A DNA stretch of 64,000 bases from an uncultured Roseburia sp. GTDB taxonomy: Bacteria; Bacillota; Clostridia; Lachnospirales; Lachnospiraceae. Under the pieces are notes generated by a model. It was not told where the DNA came from and searched no databases. It was given only the letters and a program-made list of their open reading frames with translations. Of the stretch, positions 53,730-62,384 are shown one piece after another. Where the stretch lies: contig CANRYS010000006.1 of assembly GCA_947644305.1 (NCBI GenBank), positions 62,001-126,000 of the forward strand, read 5' to 3'. Each line of letters begins with the position of its first letter. The stretch's first letter is position 1. The position numbers and the translations under genes are program-made.

Positions 53730-53732
<3 letters not shown>
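53684..53732 (-). repeat. Short hairpins between atpE and atpF
   Basis: On the minus strand ACACA-GATT-TGTGT lies just behind the atpE stop, and TGCACAG-ctat-CTGTGCA (53684-53701) precedes the atpF ribosome site. The TGCACA sequence recurs in the atpG-atpD hairpin. Confidence 0.6.
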
Positions 53733-54005
<273 letters not shown>

Positions 54006-54063
54006 TTATTTTAATGTTATACATAAAACTACAGTAAAAACTATACTTATACTGTCGGATGGT

Positions 54064-54777
54064 CTATTCCTGCGCCGCATCTCCGGCTGCATTGGAGATA
54101 AATACCATCGTCAACATGGCAAATACGTATGCCTGAAGACATCCGGAAAATACATCCAGATATGCATGCAGTGCCGCCGGCCAGATGATCGCGATCTTCT
54201 GCATCAGTCCGTAGATCAGCGCCATCATCATCGTTCCCGATAAGATATTGGCGAACAGACGAAGGGACATAGAGATCGGCGTGGCAAACTCACTGATGAT
54301 ATTCACAGGCAAAAACAGAAAGAATGGTTCAAACAATCCTTTGATCTTGCCCATCTTCTGCCACTTAAAGCCTTGATACTGGATCATAAAGAAGGTGATC
54401 AGCGCCAGCGGAAGTGTTACCCCGTAATCCGCTGTAGGCGGCCGAAGGCCAAACAGACCGGACAAGTTACAGGTAAGAATAAGTAAAAACAGCGCGCTGA
54501 CATAATTTCTAAATACCGGCGCCAGCTTTCTTCCCATGTTGTCAAGGATCAGCTTATCCAGCGTCTCCACCAGCATCTCCAGCACATTCAGGAAACCGGT
54601 GGGGGCTTTGCGGTAATCCGCTTTTTTTATCACACGGTTGGCCACGATGGCAAAAGCAATGAGTACCACCATGACGATCGCCAGGCACACGTGGGTCGTG
54701 GTGATCCAAAACGAAAAATCGCCGATATGGACTTCCTGGTAACCATGTATATAAAAATCTACCTTATTTTCACCCAA
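54064..54777 (-). CDS. atpB: ATP synthase Fo subunit a
   Basis: The 237-residue membrane subunit provides the ion half-channels. The essential stator arginine lies in SLRLFANILSG, and the last helices carry YLDVFSGCLQAYVFAML. The start is a TTG at 54777 with AAGGAG 7 bp upstream; no ATG occurs in frame until residue 36, inside helix 1, so the TTG is likely real. Confidence 0.94.
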   Translation of the reverse strand: MGENKVDFYIHGYQEVHIGDFSFWITTTHVCLAIVMVVLIAFAIVANRVIKKADYRKAPTGFLNVLEMLVETLDKLILDNMGRKLAPVFRNYVSALFLLILTCNLSGLFGLRPPTADYGVTLPLALITFFMIQYQGFKWQKMGKIKGLFEPFFLFLPVNIISEFATPISMSLRLFANILSGTMMMALIYGLMQKIAIIWPAALHAYLDVFSGCLQAYVFAMLTMVFISNAAGDAAQE

Positions 54778-54809
54778 TGTTTTCTCCTTTCCAGGCAGTT
54801 TTAAATGCC

Positions 54810-55232
54810 TTAATATTTATTCTCTGACAGTGAACTGTCGGAAATGCTTTTTTCCCTGAATATCACAGGGTATAATAACGCTGCTGCCTTTGTGGCAAAC
54901 AATCCTGCAAAGGTAGTCGCCGGATGAAACAGCCACGGAAACCGAAAACCGGCAAACAGTGCAGCCAGCGCAGCGATCGAGCGAAGCGTCGCCATGACTT
55001 TAGAGTGATTTACAGCACTCTTGCGTTCCAGATCCAGTTCTAGATCCAGCGTAGAAAACCGATGCAGCATGAGCAGGGTAGATACCCCGCTTCCCAGCAC
55101 CTCGCCCAGCACGTAGGGCAGTATAGAAAAGGGATGAAAGATCCAGACCACCAGCCCTGCTGCCAAAACGACAGCCGCCAGAAGCCATATGATGCCGATC
55201 ACCCTATGGAGTGTCTGTTTTGCTTCCTTCAT
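54810..55232 (-). CDS. atpI: ATP synthase subunit I-like membrane protein
   Basis: The 140-residue protein has four hydrophobic segments, in the AtpI place upstream of atpB; AtpI proteins assist c-ring assembly or Mg2+ handling. ATG 55232 (MKEAKQT) has GGAGG 6 bp upstream and overlaps the end of the atpZ-like gene by 29 bp. Sequence conservation is low in this family, so the call rests partly on position. Confidence 0.75.
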   Translation of the reverse strand: MKEAKQTLHRVIGIIWLLAAVVLAAGLVVWIFHPFSILPYVLGEVLGSGVSTLLMLHRFSTLDLELDLERKSAVNHSKVMATLRSIAALAALFAGFRFPWLFHPATTFAGLFATKAAALLYPVIFREKSISDSSLSENKY

Positions 55233-55521
55233 CCGAATCCTCCTTCGGTGTGGTCGTGACCTCCGCCGCAACATCCTTTTTCGCAGTCTCTTCCGATGAC
55301 TGCAATCTGCCAGTCAGGATAAATAAGCTTCGGATGGAAGCCAGAATCCCAATGAGCAGAAATATCATGACCCAGTACCGGGTGCCAGCCAGCCGGTCGA
55401 TATAATATCCGATGCCAAAGCTGATTCCCATACAGGTCATCATCGCCAGACCGATTTGGGTGAGCATGGCAAGTGCACGAAGGATCTCTTTATTTTCTCT
55501 TTTTTTATCTCTCTTTTTCAT
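55204..55521 (-). CDS. atpZ: AtpZ/AtpI-family protein
   Basis: The 105-residue product has two helices joined by a glycine-rich turn (MTCMGISFGIGYYIDRLAGT) typical of AtpZ, with a basic N-terminus and an acidic, threonine-rich tail. AtpZ with AtpI has been linked to Mg2+/Ca2+ transport and c-ring assembly in Bacillus. ATG 55521 (MKKRDKK) with GGGGA upstream is preferred. It is the first atp gene, only 33 bp behind proC. Confidence 0.78.
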   Translation of the reverse strand: MKKRDKKRENKEILRALAMLTQIGLAMMTCMGISFGIGYYIDRLAGTRYWVMIFLLIGILASIRSLFILTGRLQSSEETAKKDVAAEVTTTPKEDSDEGSKTDTP

Positions 55522-55554
55522 AGATCTGTCCCCTGCCATCCCTCCCGGCGATTC

Positions 55555-56367
55555 TTACATTTCCCGCGCCTTTTTTACACAGGCTTTCATCGCCTCGATC
55601 ACAGCGCTCCGAAGACCTTCTTTCTCCAGAACTCTCACAGCCTCTATGGTCGTACCCCCTGGAGAGCACACCATATCTTTCAATTCTCCCGGATGCCTGC
55701 CGGTCTCAAGAACCATCTTGGCGCTTCCCAGCACACTCTGTGCTGCCAGCTCATAGGCCTGCGCCCTGGGCATCCCATCTGCCACTGCCGCATCTGCCAT
55801 CGCCTCGATAAACATAAACACATAAGCCGGGGAACTTCCACTCACACCAATCACCGTATCGATCATGGTCTCAGACACCTCATGGGCGATACCAAAGCTG
55901 GAGAATATTTCCATGGTCTTTTTTTTATCTTCTGCCGTTATATTTTCATTAAAGCATATGCCAGCCGCTCCTTCTAGCACCAGAGCTGGAGTATTTGGCA
56001 TACTTCTTACTAATTTGATATTCTTGCCAAAAAGACGCTCGATATTCTTCATCGTCTGTCCGGCAGCGATGGAAATGATCAAGGCATCCTTTCTAACCTC
56101 ATCCCGGATGTTCGGAATCACCGTCTCAAACTGAAAGGGTTTCACTGCCAGAATGAGCACATCTGCCTCTGCCGCAACTTTTTTGTTATCTGGTGTCACG
56201 TGTACGCCAAACTGATCCTTCAGTTTGGAAAGTGCTTCTTGATTTCTTCGGGATACTATAATATCTTCCGCTGCATACAGCTTTTTATCCAGTATTCCCT
56301 TTATCATAGCCTGCGCCATATTACCGCAGCCAATAAAACCTAACATATTTTTCACTCTTTTCTTCAT
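55555..56367 (-). CDS. proC: Pyrroline-5-carboxylate reductase
   Basis: The last step of proline synthesis: NAD(P)H reduction of pyrroline-5-carboxylate. The 270-residue product has the Rossmann start MLGFIGCGNMAQAMIKGIL, AVKPFQ, SMPNTPALV and the C-terminal signature DMVCSPGGTTIEAV. Either the ATG at 56367 (GGAAG in front) or the one seven codons later could be the start. It lies between rpiB and the atp genes in the same direction without a visible terminator. Confidence 0.94.
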   Translation of the reverse strand: MKKRVKNMLGFIGCGNMAQAMIKGILDKKLYAAEDIIVSRRNQEALSKLKDQFGVHVTPDNKKVAAEADVLILAVKPFQFETVIPNIRDEVRKDALIISIAAGQTMKNIERLFGKNIKLVRSMPNTPALVLEGAAGICFNENITAEDKKKTMEIFSSFGIAHEVSETMIDTVIGVSGSSPAYVFMFIEAMADAAVADGMPRAQAYELAAQSVLGSAKMVLETGRHPGELKDMVCSPGGTTIEAVRVLEKEGLRSAVIEAMKACVKKAREM

Positions 56368-56385
56368 TTAACTTCCAACATAGCT

Positions 56386-56817
56386 TTATTCGTCTTCCAG
56401 CATGGCGATCCGCCTCGCATGGCGCTCTGCCCCGGAAAATTCTGTATTTAAGAAAGTGTCCACGATCTTTACCGCGAGCCCTGGACCGACAACCCTTGCC
56501 CCCATGGCCACGATATTGGCATCGTTATGTAGTCTGGTCGCTTCCGCGCTAAAACAATCATGACACTGCGCGGCGCGGATTCCCTTCACCTTATTGGCGG
56601 CGATGGAGATGCCAATGCCAGTGCCGCAGATCAGGATACCCTTTTCACATTCTCCGTCTGCCACCGCGTGGGCCACTTTTTTCCCATACACCGGATAGTC
56701 CACCGGATCTTCGCTGAAAGAGCCATAATCTTTATATTCCAGCCCCTTTTCATCCAGATATTTAATAATTTCCTGTTTCAAATTGTAACCTGCCTGGTCA
56801 CTTCCCAATGCTATCAT
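56386..56817 (-). CDS. rpiB: Ribose 5-phosphate isomerase B
   Basis: The 143-residue RpiB/LacAB-family enzyme interconverts ribulose and ribose 5-phosphate. It shows MIALGSDQAGYNLK, DYGSFSEDPVDYP, and CGTGIGISIAANKVKGIRAA with the catalytic cysteine. ATG 56817 has GGAGGAAAAAA in front. The Sua5-phosphatase-rpiB order matches ywlC-ywlE-ywlF of Bacillus subtilis, also near the atp operon. Confidence 0.94.
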   Translation of the reverse strand: MIALGSDQAGYNLKQEIIKYLDEKGLEYKDYGSFSEDPVDYPVYGKKVAHAVADGECEKGILICGTGIGISIAANKVKGIRAAQCHDCFSAEATRLHNDANIVAMGARVVGPGLAVKIVDTFLNTEFSGAERHARRIAMLEDE

Positions 56818-56849
56818 TTTTTTCCTCCATTCAAAGGAGTGGTATTGTA

Positions 56850-57296
56850 CTAGTTCCACTCCAGTTTTTTCTTGATCTTATAAAGCAAGTCCTTTATCTC
56901 TACATAACTTGCCTCATACACCGTTTCATCTCCCCCGTGGGGCGGCAGTACCTCTCCCTCTTCGCCGGCAAACTCATGGAGAGTATACACGTTGTCAGAT
57001 ATGCCAAAATCCTCAACCACCTTCACCTTTTCCACAAAATTCATGGTGATGATCAAGGTATCCTCCGTCACTTCTTCCGGCCGAAACTCCGTCGAAACCT
57101 GCTCCTCACAGGGAACCGCATGATTCATGAGAATATCCGTCACCTTCATGTTGCGCGGTTCCGGAAACAAAACCACAAGCCCGCGGGACAGGATCTCCTT
57201 ATCCTTGTCCATCAAAATACTTTTGAACATCCACTCCGCCATCGGACTTAATGTCACATTTTCCTTGCTTACAAAAATTACTTTCTTATAATCCAT
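56850..57296 (-). CDS. Degenerate low-molecular-weight phosphatase homologue (YwlE position)
   Basis: The 148-residue protein has the LMW-PTP N-terminal strand and the conserved SPMAEW, but the catalytic loop C-x5-R is replaced by S10-KENVT-L16. Both the nucleophilic cysteine and the phosphate-binding arginine are lost, so it should be inactive as a phosphatase. The gene occupies the place of ywlE (protein-arginine phosphatase) between Sua5 and rpiB. It overlaps Sua5 and is in frame throughout, so it is not simple decay. An alternative start is 57314 (GAGG upstream). A binding or scaffold role is possible. Confidence 0.8.
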   Translation of the reverse strand: MDYKKVIFVSKENVTLSPMAEWMFKSILMDKDKEILSRGLVVLFPEPRNMKVTDILMNHAVPCEEQVSTEFRPEEVTEDTLIITMNFVEKVKVVEDFGISDNVYTLHEFAGEEGEVLPPHGGDETVYEASYVEIKDLLYKIKKKLEWN

Positions 57297-58377
57297 CCCC
57301 GACTCCATCTCCATTATCTACCTCGATTACCTGCTGCCCGGCGGCTTTCAACAGGCGGTTCATCACCGCTTCTTCCTTGGCAGAGTCATAAAAACTTTCA
57401 GATAAGATCATTTTTACGTGAAGTTCATCAAATCTGCGGAGCACTCCATAAAGATAGCGTCCCACGTCATCTCTCCGCCTGGAACCCGCTGTCACTACCT
57501 GTCCCACAGAGTACTGTGCCGCGGTCTCTTCGGTGGCAAGTATGCCGATCTCTTCCGGGCGAATTCCCTTCTCGTGAATCAGTCTCCTGGCCGCTTCATT
57601 GATTCCCGCAGTGACCGCCTCCTGCCTGCCACAAAATACTTTCATCTGTGCTTTCGGCGCATAATGCCTGTATTTCATACCGGGAGCTTTCGGCGCCACA
57701 TCTCCCTCCACACTGAGAAGAGCGGGGTCCATGGCTGCTTCTCCCACTACCTCCTCTACCATCTGTCTGGTAATATATCCGGGACGAAGGATCACCGGAA
57801 GTTCACCGGTCAGATCCACGATGGTGGACTCAAATCCGATCCCCACCTCACCGCCATCGATGATCATGTCAATCTTTCCCTCCAGATCTTCTCTCACATG
57901 CTCCGCCCTGGTAGGACTTGGCCGTCCCGACGTGTTGGCGCTGGGAGCTGCCACAGGTACGGATACCGCCTCCAGAAACTCCAGTGCTCCGGGGTGTTCT
58001 GGCATACGAACGGCCACCGTCTCCAAACCGCCAGTGATCTCATAGGGAACACAATCTGCCTTTTCAAATATCATCGTCAGCGGTCCCGGCCAGAAAGCCT
58101 CTGCCAGTCTCACTGCTGTATCTGGAATCCGTCTGGTGATCTCTTTTAATTGGGAGAACCGTCTGATGTGGAGGATCAGAGGATTATCCGACGGACGCCC
58201 TTTCGCCGTGTAGATCCTGCGGGCGGCTTCTTTTTGAAGCCCGTTCCCCCCCAAACCATACACGGTCTCCGTGGGAAATGCCACCAGGCCCCCCTGATCT
58301 ATAATCCTTTTTGCCTCTGCCAGTTCAGAGGGCTCATACCCTCTGTCTGGACTCCAGATAATGTATTTTGTATCCAT
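57286..58377 (-). CDS. L-threonylcarbamoyladenylate synthase (Sua5/YwlC)
   Basis: This enzyme makes threonylcarbamoyl-AMP for the t6A37 modification of ANN-decoding tRNAs. The 363-residue product has the YrdC domain (GGLVAFPTETVYGLGGN, KGRPSDNPLILHI, SVPVAAPSANTSGRPSPT) and the linker APGMKYRHYAPKA, followed by the Sua5 C-terminal domain. The start is uncertain: ATG 58377 (MDTKYII) matches family length but has a poor ribosome site; 58410 is the track's choice. It is tightly packed with the phosphatase homologue. Confidence 0.93.
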   Translation of the reverse strand: MDTKYIIWSPDRGYEPSELAEAKRIIDQGGLVAFPTETVYGLGGNGLQKEAARRIYTAKGRPSDNPLILHIRRFSQLKEITRRIPDTAVRLAEAFWPGPLTMIFEKADCVPYEITGGLETVAVRMPEHPGALEFLEAVSVPVAAPSANTSGRPSPTRAEHVREDLEGKIDMIIDGGEVGIGFESTIVDLTGELPVILRPGYITRQMVEEVVGEAAMDPALLSVEGDVAPKAPGMKYRHYAPKAQMKVFCGRQEAVTAGINEAARRLIHEKGIRPEEIGILATEETAAQYSVGQVVTAGSRRRDDVGRYLYGVLRRFDELHVKMILSESFYDSAKEEAVMNRLLKAAGQQVIEVDNGDGVGDGL

Positions 58378-58431
58378 AGCCTTTTGTCTGCCTTCATCCA
58401 TAAAATCCATATAGAATATATTACCACAAGA

Positions 58432-59130
58432 TCATTGGTTATACAAGAAATTTTCGATCCCTTCCGCGATGGCATTTGCCATTTTTTGTTGATATTCACC
58501 AGATTTTAAGAGCTGCTCCTCTTGAGGATTGGAGAGAAAACCGCACTCGATGATGGCAAATATACCCTCTGTCTTCTTTAACATGTAATAACTATCGTTT
58601 CCCTTCTCCACCCGGTGATTTCCATCTGCTATTTTTTCCTTCACGGTCTCCTGAAGTACTGTGGCAAAGGCGTGGCTCTCTTCGGAATTATTGTAGTAAA
58701 ATACCTGAGCCCCCTTCGTCCCGGCGGAATAACTATTTTGATGAATACTCACAGTCAGAGCAGGTTTATTTTCATTGATCATGCTCACCCTGGATTTTAG
58801 ATCTGAGAGCTTTTTCCCCGATGCCTTTTCATGACACAGAGCCTGATCCTCTTCTCTGGTAAGGAGCACTTGATAACCACTATCTTCCAACACTTGTTTT
58901 AATTTGAGTGCTATGCTCAGGTTTATATCCTTTTCCAGCGTCCCTCCGACTCCCACTTTTCCGGGATCAAACCCTCCATGTCCGGGGTCCACCATGACCA
59001 GCTCCTTGGTATTTTTTCCTGTTATATTCAGCACCGCCTTGTCCTTTACCTGAATGGTGGCTAGGACGACTACCGCAAACAACAGAATCGTCACCGCCCA
59101 AACTTTCCATGTCCCTCTTTCTCTCTTCAT
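58432..59130 (-). CDS. cwlD: N-acetylmuramoyl-L-alanine amidase CwlD
   Basis: The 232-residue amidase has an N-terminal membrane or signal segment (about 8-28) and the Amidase_3 zinc site: VDPGHGGFDPG, a glutamate in the GTLEKDI stretch, SIHQNSY and IIECGFLSN. CwlD helps make muramic delta-lactam in the spore cortex, so it points to sporulation. Other Amidase_3 enzymes are possible, but the length matches CwlD. ATG 59130 has GGAGTGG 8 bp upstream. Confidence 0.85.
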   Translation of the reverse strand: MKRERGTWKVWAVTILLFAVVVLATIQVKDKAVLNITGKNTKELVMVDPGHGGFDPGKVGVGGTLEKDINLSIALKLKQVLEDSGYQVLLTREEDQALCHEKASGKKLSDLKSRVSMINENKPALTVSIHQNSYSAGTKGAQVFYYNNSEESHAFATVLQETVKEKIADGNHRVEKGNDSYYMLKKTEGIFAIIECGFLSNPQEEQLLKSGEYQQKMANAIAEGIENFLYNQ

Positions 59131-59184
59131 AAAAAATTCCACTCCATACATCTTTATTATCAATGTACGGAGTGGACAAAGTGT

Positions 59185-60900
59185 CTATTCCTGTTTTTGT
59201 ATATATTTTGCGATGGTTGTCCACGTGACAGGACGCTCAAAACCAAGCTTCCAGAAGGCTACACCAGCCGCTTTGTTTTCAAAGACCACTTCCAACTTTT
59301 TCTCCAATGAAGTCTCTTCCTCCAGCCATATCCGGTACTTATAATTATCTGCCTTATATTCTGCATAATACTGTCCAGTAGCTTCATCCCATTCCGAAGT
59401 CACTCCCTGGGACTGGAGAAGGCTCTCCGCGGAGCTCATGCCATAGACGGCAGGACGACTGGCCAGTTTGCCCTTTTTCGTCTCTTTCCAGAGTCTTGTA
59501 TAGAAGGGAAGGGCTACCACAACCCGCTCTGCTGGAATATATTTTAACCCCAGCTCGACACCATTTTTTACGAAAGGCAGTGATGAGACAGAACCACTCT
59601 CTGTGCTTCCAGAATAATGTTCATCGTATGCCATAAAGATCACATAATCCACAACCTTGCCCTGCTCTGCCCAGCTATAGAAGGATGAACTCTCTGTGGG
59701 AAGGTAATCATCCACCGACACAACGATATTGTTGGCGTGGCAGGCGAGAACCAGTTCCCTCAAAAATTCCAGGTATGCAGGTGCTGTCTTTGCCGTTATT
59801 TTCTCAAAATCCACATTGATTCCATCCAGGTTATAGCGCATCGCTGTAGTCACCAGATTGTTTATCAATTTAGATCGAATCGATGTCCTCCCCAATATCT
59901 TCTTTATATTAATGTTATTTTTCTTTTCATCGAAATCATTGACCAGTCCCCAGACCTTCATTCCTTTTGCATGAGCCGCCGACACGTAATCAGCGCTGGC
60001 CAGAGAAGAAATGTTTCCCTTGTTATCACTGAGCGCAAACCAGGTAGGCGAAATCACATTGAGGCCTGTAGCCTGTGACGTCTTGAACTGCAGGTCCGCA
60101 CTTCCCACTACCCCCGTCATCTGATGCCATCCCAGGCAGATCGTTTTGTCCATCTTGATCTGCGGAAAGATATCTTCCTGTTTCTCCGTAGTCCACGCCT
60201 TCTCCATCTTTTCTGTCAGATATTCTTCGGGAACATATCCCTCGATTCCCTCCAGCGTGAAGATCTTCTGATACCCATTTTCGGCTTTACTTGAAGTGTC
60301 TACCAGAACCTCTTTCGCTTTTTTCAGTTCCAGTAGATAATCATATTTTTTATTGGGCCCCACCCGAAGTCTTATGTCATCCGCCAGCACGGCAAATGTA
60401 TTGCTGCTCTCAAAATCCGACTGCACCAGGATTCGGTTCGGCTCCTGCATATAGGAATAATTGATCCTAGAATGCTGCGCCACAAATTCCATCGCCACGT
60501 AAGTGGTTCCACCGTCCTGATACAATGCCTGATAAGACATTTCTTTCGTCTCTTTTCCCAATGTATAGTGAAGGCTGTCCGCCATATTTACCGTGATCAG
60601 CCCCCCGGAAGTCGCCAGACACAAAACATCTTCTTTATCATCCCAATAAATCCGCTCATTCATATATCCGGTAGCGATCTCCACCGGAACATAAACGACG
60701 CCGCTGACCAGTTTTCCTCTCTCCTCTACCGGCTTTCCATTTATGATAAGCAATGCCTCTTCTTTGCCGATCTTATACTGCTCACTCATCGGTCTCTGGG
60801 TAAAACTTGGTGCAAACTTCTTAAACACGATCATACCCACCGCCGCAAAAAGTGCAAGTATGACAAATAGTATAAATATCACGGTCAGCTTCTTTTTCAT
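59185..60900 (-). CDS. Membrane-anchored or secreted GH18 family protein with stalk and SH3-like domains
   Basis: The 571-residue protein has an N-terminal signal-anchor (about 5-27). A copper-amine-oxidase-N-like domain (about 45-160; LLIINGKPVEERGKLVSGVV) and a bacterial SH3-like domain (about 170-235; DDIRLRVGPNKKYDYLLEL) follow. The GH18 barrel has LDGINVDFEKI, the DxxDxDxE active-site strand with its catalytic glutamate present. This architecture is found in spore-cortex or cell-wall glucosaminidase-like proteins of Clostridia. It precedes cwlD by about 50 bp, so a role in cortex or wall turnover is likely. Its promoter carries a perfect 22-bp palindrome. Confidence 0.88.
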   Translation of the reverse strand: MKKKLTVIFILFVILALFAAVGMIVFKKFAPSFTQRPMSEQYKIGKEEALLIINGKPVEERGKLVSGVVYVPVEIATGYMNERIYWDDKEDVLCLATSGGLITVNMADSLHYTLGKETKEMSYQALYQDGGTTYVAMEFVAQHSRINYSYMQEPNRILVQSDFESSNTFAVLADDIRLRVGPNKKYDYLLELKKAKEVLVDTSSKAENGYQKIFTLEGIEGYVPEEYLTEKMEKAWTTEKQEDIFPQIKMDKTICLGWHQMTGVVGSADLQFKTSQATGLNVISPTWFALSDNKGNISSLASADYVSAAHAKGMKVWGLVNDFDEKKNNINIKKILGRTSIRSKLINNLVTTAMRYNLDGINVDFEKITAKTAPAYLEFLRELVLACHANNIVVSVDDYLPTESSSFYSWAEQGKVVDYVIFMAYDEHYSGSTESGSVSSLPFVKNGVELGLKYIPAERVVVALPFYTRLWKETKKGKLASRPAVYGMSSAESLLQSQGVTSEWDEATGQYYAEYKADNYKYRIWLEEETSLEKKLEVVFENKAAGVAFWKLGFERPVTWTTIAKYIQKQE

Positions 60901-60957
60901 CTGTTATACGTCCTTTCGTTTATCAATCGTTGTTTCATCATTCTTTTGTCATGGTAT

Positions 60958-60979
60958 CATTATAACAGTTGTTATAATG
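60958..60979. promoter_or_regulatory. 22-bp perfect palindrome on the GH18 promoter
   Basis: CATTATAACA-GT-TGTTATAATG has ten perfect pairs around a two-base centre. It covers the -10 box and most of the spacer, the classic site for a dimeric repressor. The regulator is unidentified. Confidence 0.7.
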
Positions 60980-60987
60980 GTTTTCAA
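60959..60987 (-). promoter_or_regulatory. Promoter of the GH18 gene
   Basis: TTGAAA (60982-60987) and TATAAT (60959-60964) on the minus strand have a 17-bp spacer and lie about 60 bp before the ATG. Confidence 0.7.
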
Positions 60988-61153
60988 GGGCTGGAAGCCC
61001 AGTTAAAAAAGAATATATACCGAATAAACGTATATCGTTCACCACTGCCTCTACTTTGAGAAATAAAAGTATCTATTTTGTAAGTTCTCATTTTTATTCA
61101 CTTCCAGATAATAGTATGATTTTTCTTTTCTGCTGCGAACCAGTGCGGGACTG

Positions 61154-61442
61154 TCAATCTCCGTCCCTCATATAATCAAAATAATCCGTTCCAACATAAA
61201 TCACATTATTGTTTTTTACAGCAAAGCCAACCACATCACCCCAGTCCCCTTCACCTTCAGATTTCATTTATCACGGACTCCGAAAGATTATTAAATGCTT
61301 CAACACATCTTTCGGCACATTCTTTCAAAGCAGCGCTTTTAACACCTACTCTCAGCTCATTGCCATTTTCATCATCACGAAAGAAATTACTTTTGAAACT
61401 TCCCTCACAGAATGCTTCTTCCTGGTGTATCCAATTAATCAT
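61154..61442 (-). pseudogene. Frameshifted immunity-like gene remnant
   Basis: ATG 61442 (MINWIHQEEAFCEGS) has a perfect AGGAGG in front and runs 61 codons to 61257. In another frame at 61267-61154 follows EGEGDWGDVVGFAVKNNNV and YVGTDYFDYM, which looks like the true C-terminus of the same small protein. The middle seems deleted with a shift of frame. The style resembles small immunity-type proteins of polymorphic toxin loci, by memory of similar sequences only. No toxin gene is beside it. Confidence 0.5.
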
Positions 61443-61477
61443 CAAACGTTTCCTCCTGTTAAACCTTTTGGTCTCCA

Positions 61478-61513
61478 TAGCTCGATGGCGCTAAGTTTTG
61501 ATTCGCTTATCTA
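61478..61513 (-). repeat. Degraded copy D of the 3'-UTR hairpin family
   Basis: TAGCTCGATGGCG is kept exactly as in copy C, but the other arm has decayed. It lies behind the rnfB terminator and in front of the immunity-like remnant, in the same sense as the minus-strand genes. Confidence 0.5.
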
Positions 61514-61540
61514 CTAATGTTTTTGGTTCAAAAACAACAT

Positions 61541-61562
61541 GCGGAGCAACAAACTGCCCCGC
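61541..61562 (-). terminator. Terminator of the rnf operon
   Basis: GCGGGGCA pairs with TGCTCCGC (8 bp, one G-U) across GTTTGT and is followed by ATGTTGTTTTTG on the minus strand, about 20 bp after the rnfB stop. Confidence 0.85.
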
Positions 61563-61580
61563 ACATCATTTCGTATATAC

Positions 61581-62366
61581 TTACATAATAATCTTCTTCG
61601 GACATTTCTCCGCACATTTGCCACAGTTCTGGCATTTCTCGGGATCAATGACCGCCAGGTTGTTTTCCAGCGTAACCGCACCGAATTCACACTGTTTCAC
61701 GCAGAGTCCGCAGCCGATACATCCAGACTTACACACACTCATCACGTCTTTGCCCTTGTCGTGGGAATTACACTGTACCTGATATTTGGTGTCGTATGGC
61801 TCCAGGGAAATGACAGAATTCGGACAGGTGTCCACACATTTTCCGCAGGCCACACACTTTTCTTTATCCACCACAGCGATACCATCCTGGATCGAGAGCG
61901 CACCGAACTGACAGGCTGCCACACAAGAACCAAGTCCAAGACAGCCATAGGTACAAGACTTGTCGCCGCGCCCCGGTACCATTACCGCCTGGCGGCAGTC
62001 CTGGGCGCCGATGTAATTGTATTTCACAGAAGCCTGCTCGCAGGTTCCGGCACAGCGCACTTTGGCCACCATCTTCACAGCAGTTCCCGCCTCTACGCCG
62101 AGGATCGTTCCAATCTTTTCTGCCACCGGGGCTCCGCCTACAGGACAGCCGTTTACTTCCGCTGTACCAGCAACGATCGCCTCTGCCAGACCATCGCACC
62201 CCGGAAATCCGCATCCACCGCAGTTATTGCCCGGAAGGCATTCTCTAACCTGTTCTACCCGCTCATCCACTTCTACGGAGAAAAATTTTCCTGCCACTCC
62301 CAGAAGAAGACCGATGGCGATACCAAGCACTCCAAGGAGTACCACTGATATTATGATCGTATTCAT
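61581..62366 (-). CDS. rnfB: Rnf complex subunit RnfB
   Basis: The 261-residue membrane-anchored ferredoxin-like subunit accepts electrons from reduced ferredoxin. It has an N-terminal helix (about 4-24), the cluster motif NNCGGCGFPGCDGLA, and four-cysteine ferredoxin motifs such as CVACGKCVDTCP, CIGCGLCVKQC and CQNCGKCAEKCP. It is the last gene of rnf(CD)GEAB, the usual order. Rnf couples ferredoxin oxidation with NAD+ reduction to Na+ or H+ export. Confidence 0.96.
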   Translation of the reverse strand: MNTIIISVVLLGVLGIAIGLLLGVAGKFFSVEVDERVEQVRECLPGNNCGGCGFPGCDGLAEAIVAGTAEVNGCPVGGAPVAEKIGTILGVEAGTAVKMVAKVRCAGTCEQASVKYNYIGAQDCRQAVMVPGRGDKSCTYGCLGLGSCVAACQFGALSIQDGIAVVDKEKCVACGKCVDTCPNSVISLEPYDTKYQVQCNSHDKGKDVMSVCKSGCIGCGLCVKQCEFGAVTLENNLAVIDPEKCQNCGKCAEKCPKKIIM

Positions 62367-62384
62367 ATGAGTGCCCTCCTTTTA

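Larger units (their letters stand above)
60901..61153. other. Intergenic region upstream of the GH18 gene
   Basis: Besides the promoter and palindrome listed separately, it holds a small GGGCT-gga-AGCCC hairpin (60988-61000) behind them. No coding frame with a ribosome site is visible up to 61153. Confidence 0.5.

Noticed and set aside
60988-61000. GGGCT-gga-AGCCC hairpin as a terminator
   Set aside because: No T-run follows on either strand and it lies upstream of the GH18 promoter with no gene clearly ending there.
61539-62348. 269-residue plus-strand ORF opposite rnfB
   Set aside because: Antisense shadow of rnfB, rich in His/Arg/Thr as expected for the complement of cysteine and glycine codons.
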